In this document: piece after piece, positions 1-8,446 of the stretch
Numbering within the stretch: the stretch's first letter is position 1
Layout of the letters: every line of letters starts with the position of its first letter
Assembly: GCA_003551625.1 (NCBI GenBank)
Contig: PUNC01000191.1
Span: 1 to 38,170, forward strand
Direction: 5' to 3'
DNA length: 38,170 nt
Source of the DNA: PVC group bacterium
GTDB taxonomy: Bacteria; Auribacterota; Erginobacteria; Erginobacterales; PUNC01
The notes under the pieces: model-generated
The model's input: only the letters and a program-made list of their open reading frames with translations
Databases searched by the model: none
What the model was told of the DNA's origin: nothing
Translations under genes and position numbers: made by a program

Positions 1-96
1 CTGATGAAATTATGCGGATTCAAAGACAAGCTCATTAAACCGTTCCCGGCCGAGAAGGCGGCCCAGAAACTGAATTCGCTGCTTATCAGCAGATAA
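1..96 (+). CDS. C-terminal fragment of a probable response-regulator receiver domain (truncated by window start)
   Basis: Frame 1 reads LMKLCGFKDKLIKPFPAEKAAQKLNSLLISR*; the 'GFKDKLIKPF' pattern resembles the conserved K-P-F end of receiver domains. Only about 31 aa are visible. Confidence 0.45.
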   Translation: MMKLCGFKDKLIKPFPAEKAAQKLNSLLISR

Positions 97-194
97 GAGA
101 GAGGCGGTGAGAGATCGGCCGAGGCCGGAGAAGGTAAGACCAGGGGAGTTGCGACGGCCTCCCGGACTGCTGGATATGCGAACCGGCCGCGGTG

Positions 195-2336
195 CTAAGC
201 CGATCTGCCGCCACTGCTTGCCGCCGCCGCCCGGTCGCCCAGAAACTCGGACAGTTCCGCCAACGTAAGGGCGGGGGCTTTTCTTCCCCGGCGCCCGTCC
301 ATCCCGCCTGAGCAGAACATAGCGTTGAGCACCGCTTCCTCGGTCACTTCCACCGCGGCCTCGTAGAGGCCGTCGAGATACCTGTCGGTGACGAAACTGA
401 GATTCAAAACCCGGGTTTTTTCCTTGGCCCGCCGCGTCGTCCGGTTGGCGATTGAAAAAGCAAAAAGTATCTCCCCGCTGCCGGAGGCGGCGTGGGAACC
501 CACCCTTCCCAGCCCCAGGGCCGCCCGCTTCGAGAGCTGGTTCAGCTGGGAGGAGAGCATCGGCGCGTCCGTGGCCAGGATCACCACCACCGAGCCCCGG
601 TCGTTCTTCCGTCGGGTGTGATGGGGATAGCGCCGGTCGAGTTCCTTTCCCACCACCCGGCCGGCTACGGTCAGATTGCGCATCCGGCCGAAATTCGACT
701 GGACCAGGGCCCCCACGGTGTAGCCTCCCAGTCGGCGGGGGAGGGCCCGGCTGGCGCTGCCGATCCCGCCGGCGAAGTCAAAAGTGATCATCCCCGTGCC
801 GCCCCCCACCGAACCCTGCTCTACCGTGCCGCCGGCCGCCTTTTCGATGGCCGCGATCGCGTCCTCGACGCTGTTGGTTCCCGCCCGGACATCGTTGAGG
901 AAAGAATCGTCGGTCTCGCCGATCAGGGGAATCGTGACCGAGAGTCTGCGGCCCAGCTCGGGATGCCGCCGGAGCATATACTCGATAATCCCCTGGTGGA
1001 CGGTTCCGATCGACATCGTGTTGGTGAGCAGGATCGGGGTTTCGATCCAGCCCCAGTCCATCGCCTGGGTCAGCCCCGACATCTCTCCCACCCCGTTGAG
1101 AATGAAACCTCCGGCCACGATATGATTGTTGAAATAATCGGTAGAACTGGGGACGACAGCGGTGACTCCGGTGCGGACGGCGGTCGGCACGCCGTCCGGA
1201 CCGTTGACGTCTTCGATCCGGGTTACTTGTCCGACCTTGACTCCGAACACGTCGGTTATCGCGTTGTATTCCCCGGAGGGGAACCTTCCCACGGTAATTC
1301 CCAGGTCCCGCGCCGTTCCCGGCCGGGATCGCCCGGGAATCTTTTTCCGGTCGCCGGTGACCCGCAATCCGTAGCGCCGGACGGCCGAGCGAATAATCAG
1401 GTCCAGGACCTCAGCGAATTTCAATCCTTTCGCCCGGCCGGCCGTCATCAGCGAAAAAGAAGGGCGCAGGCCGGGCAGCGGGTTGGCCTCGATCAGGTAG
1501 GGGGTCCCGTCCCCGGCCAGGCGGATATCGATCCGCCCGAGGTCGCGCAGGTTCAGCACCCTCACCGCCCGCTCGGAAAGCGCCAGGATGTCCTGGCGCT
1601 GCCGGGGTGTTAGTTCGGCCGGACAGACGGCCGAGATCAGACCTTCTTTCGCGCCTTTCTCCTTGATCTCGTAGTCCACGATATCGTGTTCGCCGGGGTG
1701 TGAGATCTTCCATTCGACCACCTCCAGCAGGCCGCCCGGCCAGGCCTCCAGCCAGGGGACGGTGATCTCCCGGCCGGGGATATACTGTTCCACCGTCAGT
1801 CCTTTGGGAAACTCCTTCAGCAGCTTTTCGATAATTTTTCCGGCTTCCGATTTATCCTCGACGATTGAGTCCTGGGCAATTCCCTTGGACGAGCCTTCGT
1901 AATTGGGTTTGATGATCAGGGGAAAGGGAAGATCCGGCGGCAGGGAGCGCCGATCGGCGGTAACCACGGCGCCTTTTGGGGTGCGGATCCCGTGGGTTAA
2001 AAGAATTTCTTCGGTCAGGCGTTTGTCCAGACCGACGTAAAGCGTGGCCGCTCCGCTGCCGGTATAGGGCAGCTCCAGCATCCGGTAGACGGCGGGGTAA
2101 TAGGCCTCCCGGGCCACGCCTCCCACCCCCTCGGCGACATTGAAGATCAGATCCGGGCGGGCTTCGGTCAGGCGTTTGACGATCTGGCCGGCGGTGCCGG
2201 TAACCTCGATGGGTACCACGGAGTGGCCCAGGCTCTCCAATGCCCGCCGCAGCCGTTTCACGTCTTCGGAGGTCAGCAGTTCCGCCTCCGCCATACCCTC
2301 TTCCCGTCTCAAGTTGTAAGCCAGGCCGATACGCAT
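195..2336 (-). CDS. Fusion protein: N-terminal D-Ala-D-Ala-ligase-like ATP-grasp, C-terminal P1/DmpA-type aminopeptidase (S58)
   Basis: N-terminal half has ATP-grasp features (LIIKPNYEGSSKGI, DIRLAGDGTPYLIEANPLPGL). C-terminal half has DmpA-like features (ITDVFGVKVGQVT, GTNSVEDAI, GSVGGGTGMITFDFAGGIGSASR, GALVQSNFG). One continuous 713-aa ORF. Confidence 0.85.
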   Translation of the reverse strand: MRIGLAYNLRREEGMAEAELLTSEDVKRLRRALESLGHSVVPIEVTGTAGQIVKRLTEARPDLIFNVAEGVGGVAREAYYPAVYRMLELPYTGSGAATLYVGLDKRLTEEILLTHGIRTPKGAVVTADRRSLPPDLPFPLIIKPNYEGSSKGIAQDSIVEDKSEAGKIIEKLLKEFPKGLTVEQYIPGREITVPWLEAWPGGLLEVVEWKISHPGEHDIVDYEIKEKGAKEGLISAVCPAELTPRQRQDILALSERAVRVLNLRDLGRIDIRLAGDGTPYLIEANPLPGLRPSFSLMTAGRAKGLKFAEVLDLIIRSAVRRYGLRVTGDRKKIPGRSRPGTARDLGITVGRFPSGEYNAITDVFGVKVGQVTRIEDVNGPDGVPTAVRTGVTAVVPSSTDYFNNHIVAGGFILNGVGEMSGLTQAMDWGWIETPILLTNTMSIGTVHQGIIEYMLRRHPELGRRLSVTIPLIGETDDSFLNDVRAGTNSVEDAIAAIEKAAGGTVEQGSVGGGTGMITFDFAGGIGSASRALPRRLGGYTVGALVQSNFGRMRNLTVAGRVVGKELDRRYPHHTRRKNDRGSVVVILATDAPMLSSQLNQLSKRAALGLGRVGSHAASGSGEILFAFSIANRTTRRAKEKTRVLNLSFVTDRYLDGLYEAAVEVTEEAVLNAMFCSGGMDGRRGRKAPALTLAELSEFLGDRAAAASSGGRSA

Positions 2337-2349
2337 ATTTTTTTCCGGG

Positions 2350-3357
2350 TTAACTTTCCGCCTCCCTCAGGCGGGCGGCGTCCTCCTCCGGGAGGTCCGG
2401 GTTGACCGCCGTTCCGGTCTCGAACTCGTAGCCGGCGGGAGTGGTCAGCCGGGGGAGGATCCTGAGGTGCCAGTGGGAGAAAACTTCGCTGCCGGGAGAA
2501 AGAAAGCGGGCGCTCAGCACGTAATTATAATCGAAATCTCCCAGGGCTTTCTTCAGCCGCCGGAGAACAGTTTTCAGAAATCCGGCCAGTTCCGGGAGTT
2601 CTTCCGGGGCGATCATTCCGAAACTCGGGAGGTGGGTCCGGGGGGTTATCCAGGTCTCAAACGGAACTTCGGCGGCAAAAGGGATGAAGGCCAGAAAGTT
2701 TTCGCCCCCCATAACGATCCGAGCCCCTTCCCCCTCTTCCGCGGCCAGGACGTCGCAATATACGCACCTTCCCCGCCGATGATAATATTCCCGGGCCGCC
2801 GTCTCTCTCCTCTCCTGCCGGGGAGAAGCGAGGCGGGCGGCGATGAGCTGGGAATGGGGATGGACGAGGGAGGTCCCGGCGGATTCGCCCCGGTTGCGGA
2901 AAACAATCACCCGGAGACCGGGGTCCTCCCCGCCGATCGCCCGCCAGCGGCGACGATACGCCTCCAGAACCAGGGTCAGGGCCGGAACCGCCAGCTCTTC
3001 CGGTTCCACGTTATGGCGGGGGCTTTCGATGATGATCTCGTGCCGGCCGTAAGCCGGGAGGGATCGATAAAAGCCTTCCGGCCGTCCCGGATCTTCAGGC
3101 CGGGGAGCCAGGATCGGATACTTGTTGGGGATGACCCGGGCCTGCCAGCCGCCATTTTCCCCGTCCGGTAACTCTTCCAGGATCGGAGGGATCCGATCCT
3201 CATTGCCGGGACAGAAGGGGCAATCCGGGTCATATTCCGGCGGGGCCGGAGCGTCGCCGTTTTTCTCCTTCCGGAAATCGGAAGGCCTTTTTCCCCGGTC
3301 GGGGGCGAAGATCACCCAGTTGCCGGTGGTTGCATCCTGGCGGATTTCTCCTTTCAT
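2350..3357 (-). CDS. galT: Galactose-1-phosphate uridylyltransferase
   Basis: RQDATTGNWVIFAPDRGKRPSDF, CPFCPGNE and the HIT-like SLVHPHSQLIA active-site motif; C-terminal FSHWHLRILPR. Confidence 0.92.
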   Translation of the reverse strand: MKGEIRQDATTGNWVIFAPDRGKRPSDFRKEKNGDAPAPPEYDPDCPFCPGNEDRIPPILEELPDGENGGWQARVIPNKYPILAPRPEDPGRPEGFYRSLPAYGRHEIIIESPRHNVEPEELAVPALTLVLEAYRRRWRAIGGEDPGLRVIVFRNRGESAGTSLVHPHSQLIAARLASPRQERRETAAREYYHRRGRCVYCDVLAAEEGEGARIVMGGENFLAFIPFAAEVPFETWITPRTHLPSFGMIAPEELPELAGFLKTVLRRLKKALGDFDYNYVLSARFLSPGSEVFSHWHLRILPRLTTPAGYEFETGTAVNPDLPEEDAARLREAES

Positions 3358-3384
3358 TTTCCGTGGATATGTTCGGATTGAGCC

Positions 3385-4557
3385 TTATGTTTTACCGTCC
3401 GGGTAGCGGAAGATCGCGGCCAGGGTGGCGTCCGCCGGCATCCGCCCGCTCTCGACCGTGTGAACCCGGCCGCCGTTGAGAATGGTGTGGGCGGAGGCGA
3501 AATCGATCAGGTCGCCCGCGCCCGCCGCCTCCCGGTCGAAAACCTCCGTCCTTCCGGAAGCGGGGTCGAATTTTCCCCAGCGATGGATATCGAGCGGGGC
3601 GAAGAGCGCTTCCACCCGGCCCCAGTAGGCGGCCTCGACCACGGTTTTCAGATCGCTTCCGGCCAGCCCTTCGGCCGCCTTCCGGCCGAAGCTTTCCTCG
3701 TCCCGGCGTCGGGCCCGGAGAAAGTAGGGCTCGACCACCGGCCAGGCCCGGTCGTGAAGTTCTTTCTCATCGATCCGGTCGGGGTTGGTGGAAAGACCGC
3801 CTCCGATCAGGTGGGGATAGGAGTTGACCTCCCGGTAAAGAGAGAGGTATTGATCGTCGGCCGCCAGGAGGAGCGGATCTTCCAGGCCCCCGGTCTTCCG
3901 GTTGACCTCGGCGTCGATCCGGTGGAAGAATTGCTTCAGCAACTTCTTTTCATCCTCTTCTCCAGACCCCTGGCCGTGAAAGACCGCCGGCCGCCGGCCG
4001 GCGCCCCCGGCGGTCCCGGTGTGAAACTGAAGGTGCTTCTGGGGGGAATCGAGGTTGAGGAATTCCTCGAAGCTGCCGGGGAGATCGGGAAGTTCGATCT
4101 CCCGGACGCTGTAGTGAGTTCCCTCCAGAAGCCGTACCCGGTGCTTGCTGAAGGCCAGAAGAAAGAACCGCCCGTTCCCGGAGAGGATCCCCAGCAGGGG
4201 CGTGACGTGGAAACGGGGGGAGACGGTCACCAGTTCCGGCAGTTCCACCGGGAGACGGTAATAGCGGAAGGTGTTCTTCGAGAGAAAGACGGCCAGGCCG
4301 TCGGCCGGATGGTCCCATAAGGCTTCCCGGTCCGGCAGCTCCCGGATCGGCCGGAGGAAGTTCTCGGCTTCCTCGGCCTTCATCCCGCTCTCCTCCAGGT
4401 ATTGTCCGGCTTGGTAGAGGAGGTTCTTCAGCCGGACCGGGTTCTGCTGCCGCTCCCGCCCGGCCCGGGCCGTGGGCAGGTAGATGGAGACGGCCGGGTC
4501 GAGGCCGTCGGCGATCAGTTGTTTCAGCTCTTCTCTGGTCAGTAACATCATTTCCAA
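3385..4557 (-). CDS. baeRF (bacterial archaeo-eukaryotic release factor)-like protein
   Basis: SIYLPTARAGRERQQNPVRLKNLL, LAVFLSKNTFRYYRLPVELPELVTVSPRFHVTPLL and the GRVHTVESGRMP C-terminus match the baeRF family pattern. Confidence 0.75.
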   Translation of the reverse strand: MEMMLLTREELKQLIADGLDPAVSIYLPTARAGRERQQNPVRLKNLLYQAGQYLEESGMKAEEAENFLRPIRELPDREALWDHPADGLAVFLSKNTFRYYRLPVELPELVTVSPRFHVTPLLGILSGNGRFFLLAFSKHRVRLLEGTHYSVREIELPDLPGSFEEFLNLDSPQKHLQFHTGTAGGAGRRPAVFHGQGSGEEDEKKLLKQFFHRIDAEVNRKTGGLEDPLLLAADDQYLSLYREVNSYPHLIGGGLSTNPDRIDEKELHDRAWPVVEPYFLRARRRDEESFGRKAAEGLAGSDLKTVVEAAYWGRVEALFAPLDIHRWGKFDPASGRTEVFDREAAGAGDLIDFASAHTILNGGRVHTVESGRMPADATLAAIFRYPDGKT

Positions 4558-4675
4558 GTTGCCTCCCGGTTGACGCGATTACTACCGCTCCGGCCAAAGT
4601 TTAATTTACGCTTGGACAGTAATGGAATATGCGCGATATCGGTAATATAAAAAGTCATCCGCGCATTGCGAGAGG

Positions 4676-5311
4676 TCATTCTTCCCCTCTCTCCCACCTT
4701 TCAAGGATTTCGATCACTTCCCGGTCGGGAACGTCGTACCAGTTTTGGTAGGCCTGGGCGACAGCCCGGAAAAACCGCGGAGTTTCCAGAACAACCACCT
4801 CGTCGGCCTCATTTTCAAGGGCTCGGGCCGTATCCGGTCCGGCGACCGGGGCCGCCGCGACGATCCAGGCGGCTTTTTGTTTCCGGCAAAGGGCGATCGA
4901 AGCCATCATTGTCGAGCCCATCGCGATCCCGTCATCGACCAGGATTATCGTTCTCCCGGCGATCTCCGGCAGCGCCCATCCTCTCCGCAAGACCTGTTTT
5001 CTTCGCTCGATTTCCCGGGACTGCTCATCTTTAATGGATTCCAGCAAATCGGGATGAATCCAGCGGGCCACCCTTTCAAAGATATATGTGGAGCCGTCCT
5101 CCGCGATCGCGCCGAATCCGGCTTCCGGATCGTCCGGGGTAGGGAGTTTCCGGGTGATGACGATGGAGAAGTCGGCGTTGAGAAATCGGGCCACCTCAAG
5201 CCCGACCTCGACCCCGCCCCGGGGAATGGCCAGGACCAGGACGCCCCGGTCCCGGTACTTCTCCAAGCTTTCGGCGAGCCGCCTGCCCGCGTCGCCGCGG
5301 TCGGTGAACAT
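4676..5311 (-). CDS. Phosphoribosyltransferase-domain protein
   Basis: PRPP-loop-like TIILVDDGIAMGSTMMAS; VLAIPRGGVEVGLEVARFLNADFSIVITRKL is typical of the stress-island PRTase family. Confidence 0.85.
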   Translation of the reverse strand: MFTDRGDAGRRLAESLEKYRDRGVLVLAIPRGGVEVGLEVARFLNADFSIVITRKLPTPDDPEAGFGAIAEDGSTYIFERVARWIHPDLLESIKDEQSREIERRKQVLRRGWALPEIAGRTIILVDDGIAMGSTMMASIALCRKQKAAWIVAAAPVAGPDTARALENEADEVVVLETPRFFRAVAQAYQNWYDVPDREVIEILERWERGEE

Positions 5312-5359
5312 CTTAAGCCTCCTCTCTGTCTTTCAGTTTGTTCCCCTTCCGAGACCGGT

Positions 5360-5576
5360 TTAAGCTTGTCCCAGCATCCGCTTCAGTCTCAAGGCGTTTT
5401 GGGGGGCGTGGCCGCTGTCGTCATTGTCGAAGTAGCAGTAAACGTCCTTCCCCATCCTCGCCCAACTCGAGAAGGCCCCGGCCCAGCCGGAAAGATCCCG
5501 GATAGAAGTTTCCCTTCCAGTGGGGGTAATGCCACCCCGAAGTCCCGATCCGAATCCGGCCGCCCCTCTTGCTCAT
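5360..5576 (-). pseudogene. DUF72 family remnant: N-terminus joined to C-terminus, large internal deletion plus frameshift
   Basis: From the ATG at 5576: MSKRGGRIRIGTSGWHYPHWKGNFYPGSF (DUF72 start). In a different frame just downstream: SWARMGKDVYCYFDNDDSGHAPQNALRLKRMLGQA* (DUF72 end, stop at 5360-5362). The middle of the domain is absent. Confidence 0.75.
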
Positions 5577-6574
5577 TCCGGGGCGACCATCCTCTCCGCT
5601 TCCCGGACCATCTGGCAAGCGTAGCCCCACTCGTTGTCATACCAGCTCAATACCTTGACCAGGTCGCCGTCGATGACCTGGATCATCTCCAGGTCCACGA
5701 TCGACGCCCGGGGATCCCGGACAATATCCGAAGAAACCAGGGGCGCGTCGGAAGCCCCCAGGATGCCCCGGTAGCGGGCGGATTCGGCTTCCTCGCGAAA
5801 GATGTTCCCGACTTCTTCGACGGTGGTGGGGCGTTCGGTCAGAACTACGACGTCGGCCAGGGATCCGGTCGGGATCGGCCCCCGAACGGCCAGCCCGTTG
5901 AATTTACCCTGGTATCGCGGCAGGACTTTCGCCGTCGCGGTGGCGGCCCCGGTGTTGGTGGGGACAAAATTGGCAGCTCCCGCTCTACCCCGGCGCATTT
6001 TCCGGTGGGGGCCGTCCACCAGACCCTGGGAGGAGGTGTAGGCGTGAATGGTGGTCATGGCGGCCTTGAGAATCCCGATTCGTCGCCCCAGAATCTCGAT
6101 AACCGGGGCGACGCAGTTGGTGGTGCAGCTGGCCATGGAGATGATCTCCGGATCACCCTCGGCCCGGTTGACCCCCCCGACCACAGTGGGCACCTCGGGG
6201 CTTTTGGAGGAGGCCGAAAGGATTACCCTCTTCGCTCCCGCTTCGAGATGTTTTTCCAGGTCTTCCTTTTTCCTGAATATTCCGGTGCATTCAAAGACGA
6301 TATCGATCTCCAGTTCCGACCACGGAAGCCGGGCCGGGTCCTTCTCGCCGATCACCCGGTAGTAGGTTCCGTCCACCACCAAGTTGTCTCCGTCATAAGT
6401 CACTTTTTTCCCGTATCTGCCGTAAACCGTGTCATACTGGAGAAGATAGGCGAGGTTTTCCACCGGGGCGAGGTCATTGACCTCCAGCACCTCGAGTTTC
6501 TCGGATTCCAGGATCAGCTTGAAGACCGCCCGGCCGATCCTTCCCAGGCCGTTGATTGCCACTTTTCTCTTCAC
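5573..6574 (-). CDS. gap: Glyceraldehyde-3-phosphate dehydrogenase
   Basis: KVAINGLGRIGRAVFKL, SMASCTTNCVAPV active site, WYDNEWGYACQMV. Confidence 0.95.
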   Translation of the reverse strand: MKRKVAINGLGRIGRAVFKLILESEKLEVLEVNDLAPVENLAYLLQYDTVYGRYGKKVTYDGDNLVVDGTYYRVIGEKDPARLPWSELEIDIVFECTGIFRKKEDLEKHLEAGAKRVILSASSKSPEVPTVVGGVNRAEGDPEIISMASCTTNCVAPVIEILGRRIGILKAAMTTIHAYTSSQGLVDGPHRKMRRGRAGAANFVPTNTGAATATAKVLPRYQGKFNGLAVRGPIPTGSLADVVVLTERPTTVEEVGNIFREEAESARYRGILGASDAPLVSSDIVRDPRASIVDLEMIQVIDGDLVKVLSWYDNEWGYACQMVREAERMVAPE

Positions 6575-6649
6575 GATTGTTCCTCCTTCCCGGCTTGTTT
6601 TCCCGCCGCTAACGAATTCCGCATATCTCCGGGCCTGCTATCTCAGCGG

Positions 6650-6686
6650 GATCAGGTTTTGAAATCCTTCAGGCGATAGACGGTTT
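6650..6686. repeat. 37-bp perfect direct repeat, copy 1 (upstream of gap)
   Basis: gatcaggttttgaaatccttcaggcgatagacggttt, identical to 8410-8446. Confidence 0.95.
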
Positions 6687-6935
6687 TCGTTCCATCCTTC
6701 CAGAACCGAAGAAAAACAGGGGCATAGCACTCGGACTGCCGGGAGTAAAATGCCGGTGCGGGAGGGGATAGCGGGTGGTCCCGCTCACAAGCTCGCCGCA
6801 GCGCCGGACCTGCTCCCCGTGCCCGGAGAGCCGGAATCAACGGCTCTGTTACGCCTGTTTGGAGCCGTCCCCGAGTAGGTGAGGGAACGGCCGGATCAGC
6901 GGAATACGATCTCGGTTCGTCGAAACGGGCGCTCG

Positions 6936-7064
6936 TCAGTACATCCTATCGCCTTCCGCCGGCATCTCCGGCGAATGATGTCGATGTCTCTCCCTTCTGC
7001 ACCCCGAAAGACCAATCGTTAAGACCGCGCCCAGCAATACGATCCAAATGACCACTTTCCTCAT
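6936..7064 (-). CDS. Small His-rich predicted lipoprotein (42 aa)
   Basis: MRKVVIWIVLLGAVLTIGLSGCRRERHRHHSPEMPAEGDRMY; lipobox LSGC; GGAGG upstream of the ATG at 7064. Confidence 0.6.
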   Translation of the reverse strand: MRKVVIWIVLLGAVLTIGLSGCRRERHRHHSPEMPAEGDRMY

Positions 7065-7167
7065 GACCTCCTCCTTTGAGTTAGAGGGCCGGGGAGCCAT
7101 TCCCCGATTCCGGTTGGAAACTGAACCGATTTTTATCCTTATCATACGGTCTGTCCCGGAAGCGCTG

Positions 7168-7197
7168 TCCAGACCCGGAATCCATCATTTATTGACT
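7168..7197 (-). promoter_or_regulatory. Degenerate member (site G) of the AGTCAAT regulatory motif
   Basis: Minus strand AGTCAAT-AAATGATGGATTCCGGG-TCTGGA; only the first half matches, but the spacer shares TGATGGATTCCG with site H. Confidence 0.35.
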
Positions 7198-7261
7198 TTT
7201 TTCCCGATGGAAAAAACGGTCCCGAAGAATTTTATCGAGCCGCCGGAACGAGGTGAATAAT

Positions 7262-7291
7262 AGTCAATAAAAAAGGGCTTCCGCCAATTGT
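7262..7291 (+). promoter_or_regulatory. Shared motif AGTCAAT-N17-AATTGT (site A)
   Basis: AGTCAAT AAAAAAGGGCTTCCGCC AATTGT, upstream of the beta-barrel gene. Confidence 0.65.
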
Positions 7292-7473
7292 CTTCCGCGC
7301 CGTCTCCTTGAGATTATGAGTCGCGATTATCGACACGTTCATCAATCCGGCTCATCGAAAGGAGGTGAAAATTGCTTTTGCCGATTTTTTTACTCTTGCC
7401 GGCGGTCGCGATCATCGTGGCGCGGCCGTCCCGGCAAACCGGATAACCGAAGCAGATGAAAGGGGGATAAGGG

Positions 7474-8067
7474 ATGAAAAGAATACTGACGATAACGGCC
7501 GCCTGCGGCGTGATGGCGCTGACGGCGGCGCCCGCCTTTTCCCAGGTGGGATTGGAGATCCACGGTCTATACGCATTCAATTTCGACGCTGAAATCGGGG
7601 GCGTCGAGATCGAACCCGACGACGTTTTCGGCGGCGGGGCTTCAGTGGTCTTCAAGCTGGGTCGGGTAGGCCGCATTGACCTGGGAGGAGATTACCTCCG
7701 GACGACAGTCGGGGGCGCCGTCTCTAACGACGTCACGCTGATCCCGGTGACGGCCGCCTTGAGACTGGGGGTTCCCATCAAAGAAGCCCTCTTTCTGTAT
7801 GTGGGGGGCGGCGCGGGTTGGAGTTTCAACGATATCGACAGCAGGTTCGTGAAACTCAAGGACGGGTTGGTATATTTCGGTTGCGGAGGCATCGAGGTCA
7901 ACCTGGGAGCCGCGGTCGCCCTGCGCGGCGAATTCCGATATCTCTGGCATAACCCCGATATCGAATTCAGGGCCGGCGAAATAGGGTTAACCGAGCAGTT
8001 CGGGCGGTCGACAGATTTTCAGCTCGACCATATGCAGGCCCGTGCCGGCCTGGTTTTCTGGTTCTAA
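7474..8067 (+). CDS. Outer-membrane beta-barrel-like protein
   Basis: Signal peptide MKRILTITAACGVMALTAAPAFS; alternating amphipathic segments; terminal ARAGLVFWF with aromatic C-terminus. Confidence 0.75.
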   Translation: MKRILTITAACGVMALTAAPAFSQVGLEIHGLYAFNFDAEIGGVEIEPDDVFGGGASVVFKLGRVGRIDLGGDYLRTTVGGAVSNDVTLIPVTAALRLGVPIKEALFLYVGGGAGWSFNDIDSRFVKLKDGLVYFGCGGIEVNLGAAVALRGEFRYLWHNPDIEFRAGEIGLTEQFGRSTDFQLDHMQARAGLVFWF

Positions 8068-8092
8068 GAAAAACAACCTTTTAATAGCGGAG

Positions 8093-8377
8093 ATGAAAAT
8101 GACTCTGATCGAATTTCTTCTTCTTCTGCTGCTGGCCGCGATCATCGGACTGCTGGGGCAGGCCCTGGCCGGATTCACCACCGGGGGGCTTCTGGTCTCG
8201 ATTATCGTGGGGTTCGCGGGAGCATTGCTGGGCCGCTGGCTGGCCAGGGAGCTGAATCTGCCCGAAATCCTGGCCGTCTCGATCGGCGGAAGAACCTTCC
8301 CGGTGATCTGGTCGATAGTGGGGGCCGCTCTCCTGAGCTTGGTCCTGGGGGTTTTGAGGATTCGGGTCCGGGGTTGA
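8093..8377 (+). CDS. GlsB/YeaQ/YmgE-like (transglycosylase-associated) small membrane protein
   Basis: MKMTLIEFLLLLLLAAIIGLLGQALAGFTTGGLLVSIIVGFAGALLGRWLARELNLP; Gly-rich TM pattern. In-frame ATG at 8093. Confidence 0.7.
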   Translation: MKMTLIEFLLLLLLAAIIGLLGQALAGFTTGGLLVSIIVGFAGALLGRWLARELNLPEILAVSIGGRTFPVIWSIVGAALLSLVLGVLRIRVRG

Positions 8378-8409
8378 GGCCCGGGTGCGTCCGGCAAGGT
8401 GTCGCCCTC

Positions 8410-8446
8410 GATCAGGTTTTGAAATCCTTCAGGCGATAGACGGTTT
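8410..8446. repeat. 37-bp perfect direct repeat, copy 2 (3' end of treT-like gene)
   Basis: Identical to 6650-6686; encodes the C-terminal TVYRLKDFKT* on the minus strand. Confidence 0.95.

Noticed and set aside
492-1613. 373-aa plus-strand ORF
   Set aside because: Antisense to the ATP-grasp/P1 peptidase fusion; no recognisable domain.
4745-6679. 644-aa plus-strand ORF
   Set aside because: Runs antisense through the PRTase, the DUF72 remnant and gap, all supported by strong motifs; composition typical of a GC-rich shadow ORF.
6652-6840. 62-aa minus-strand ORF ending in TKTVYRLKDFKT
   Set aside because: Its only notable feature is the 37-bp repeat shared with the treT 3' end; no RBS or domain. 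Treated as repeat, not gene.
6650-8446. 37-bp repeats as a CRISPR array
   Set aside because: Only two perfect copies 1.76 kb apart with genes between them; no regular spacers and no cas genes.
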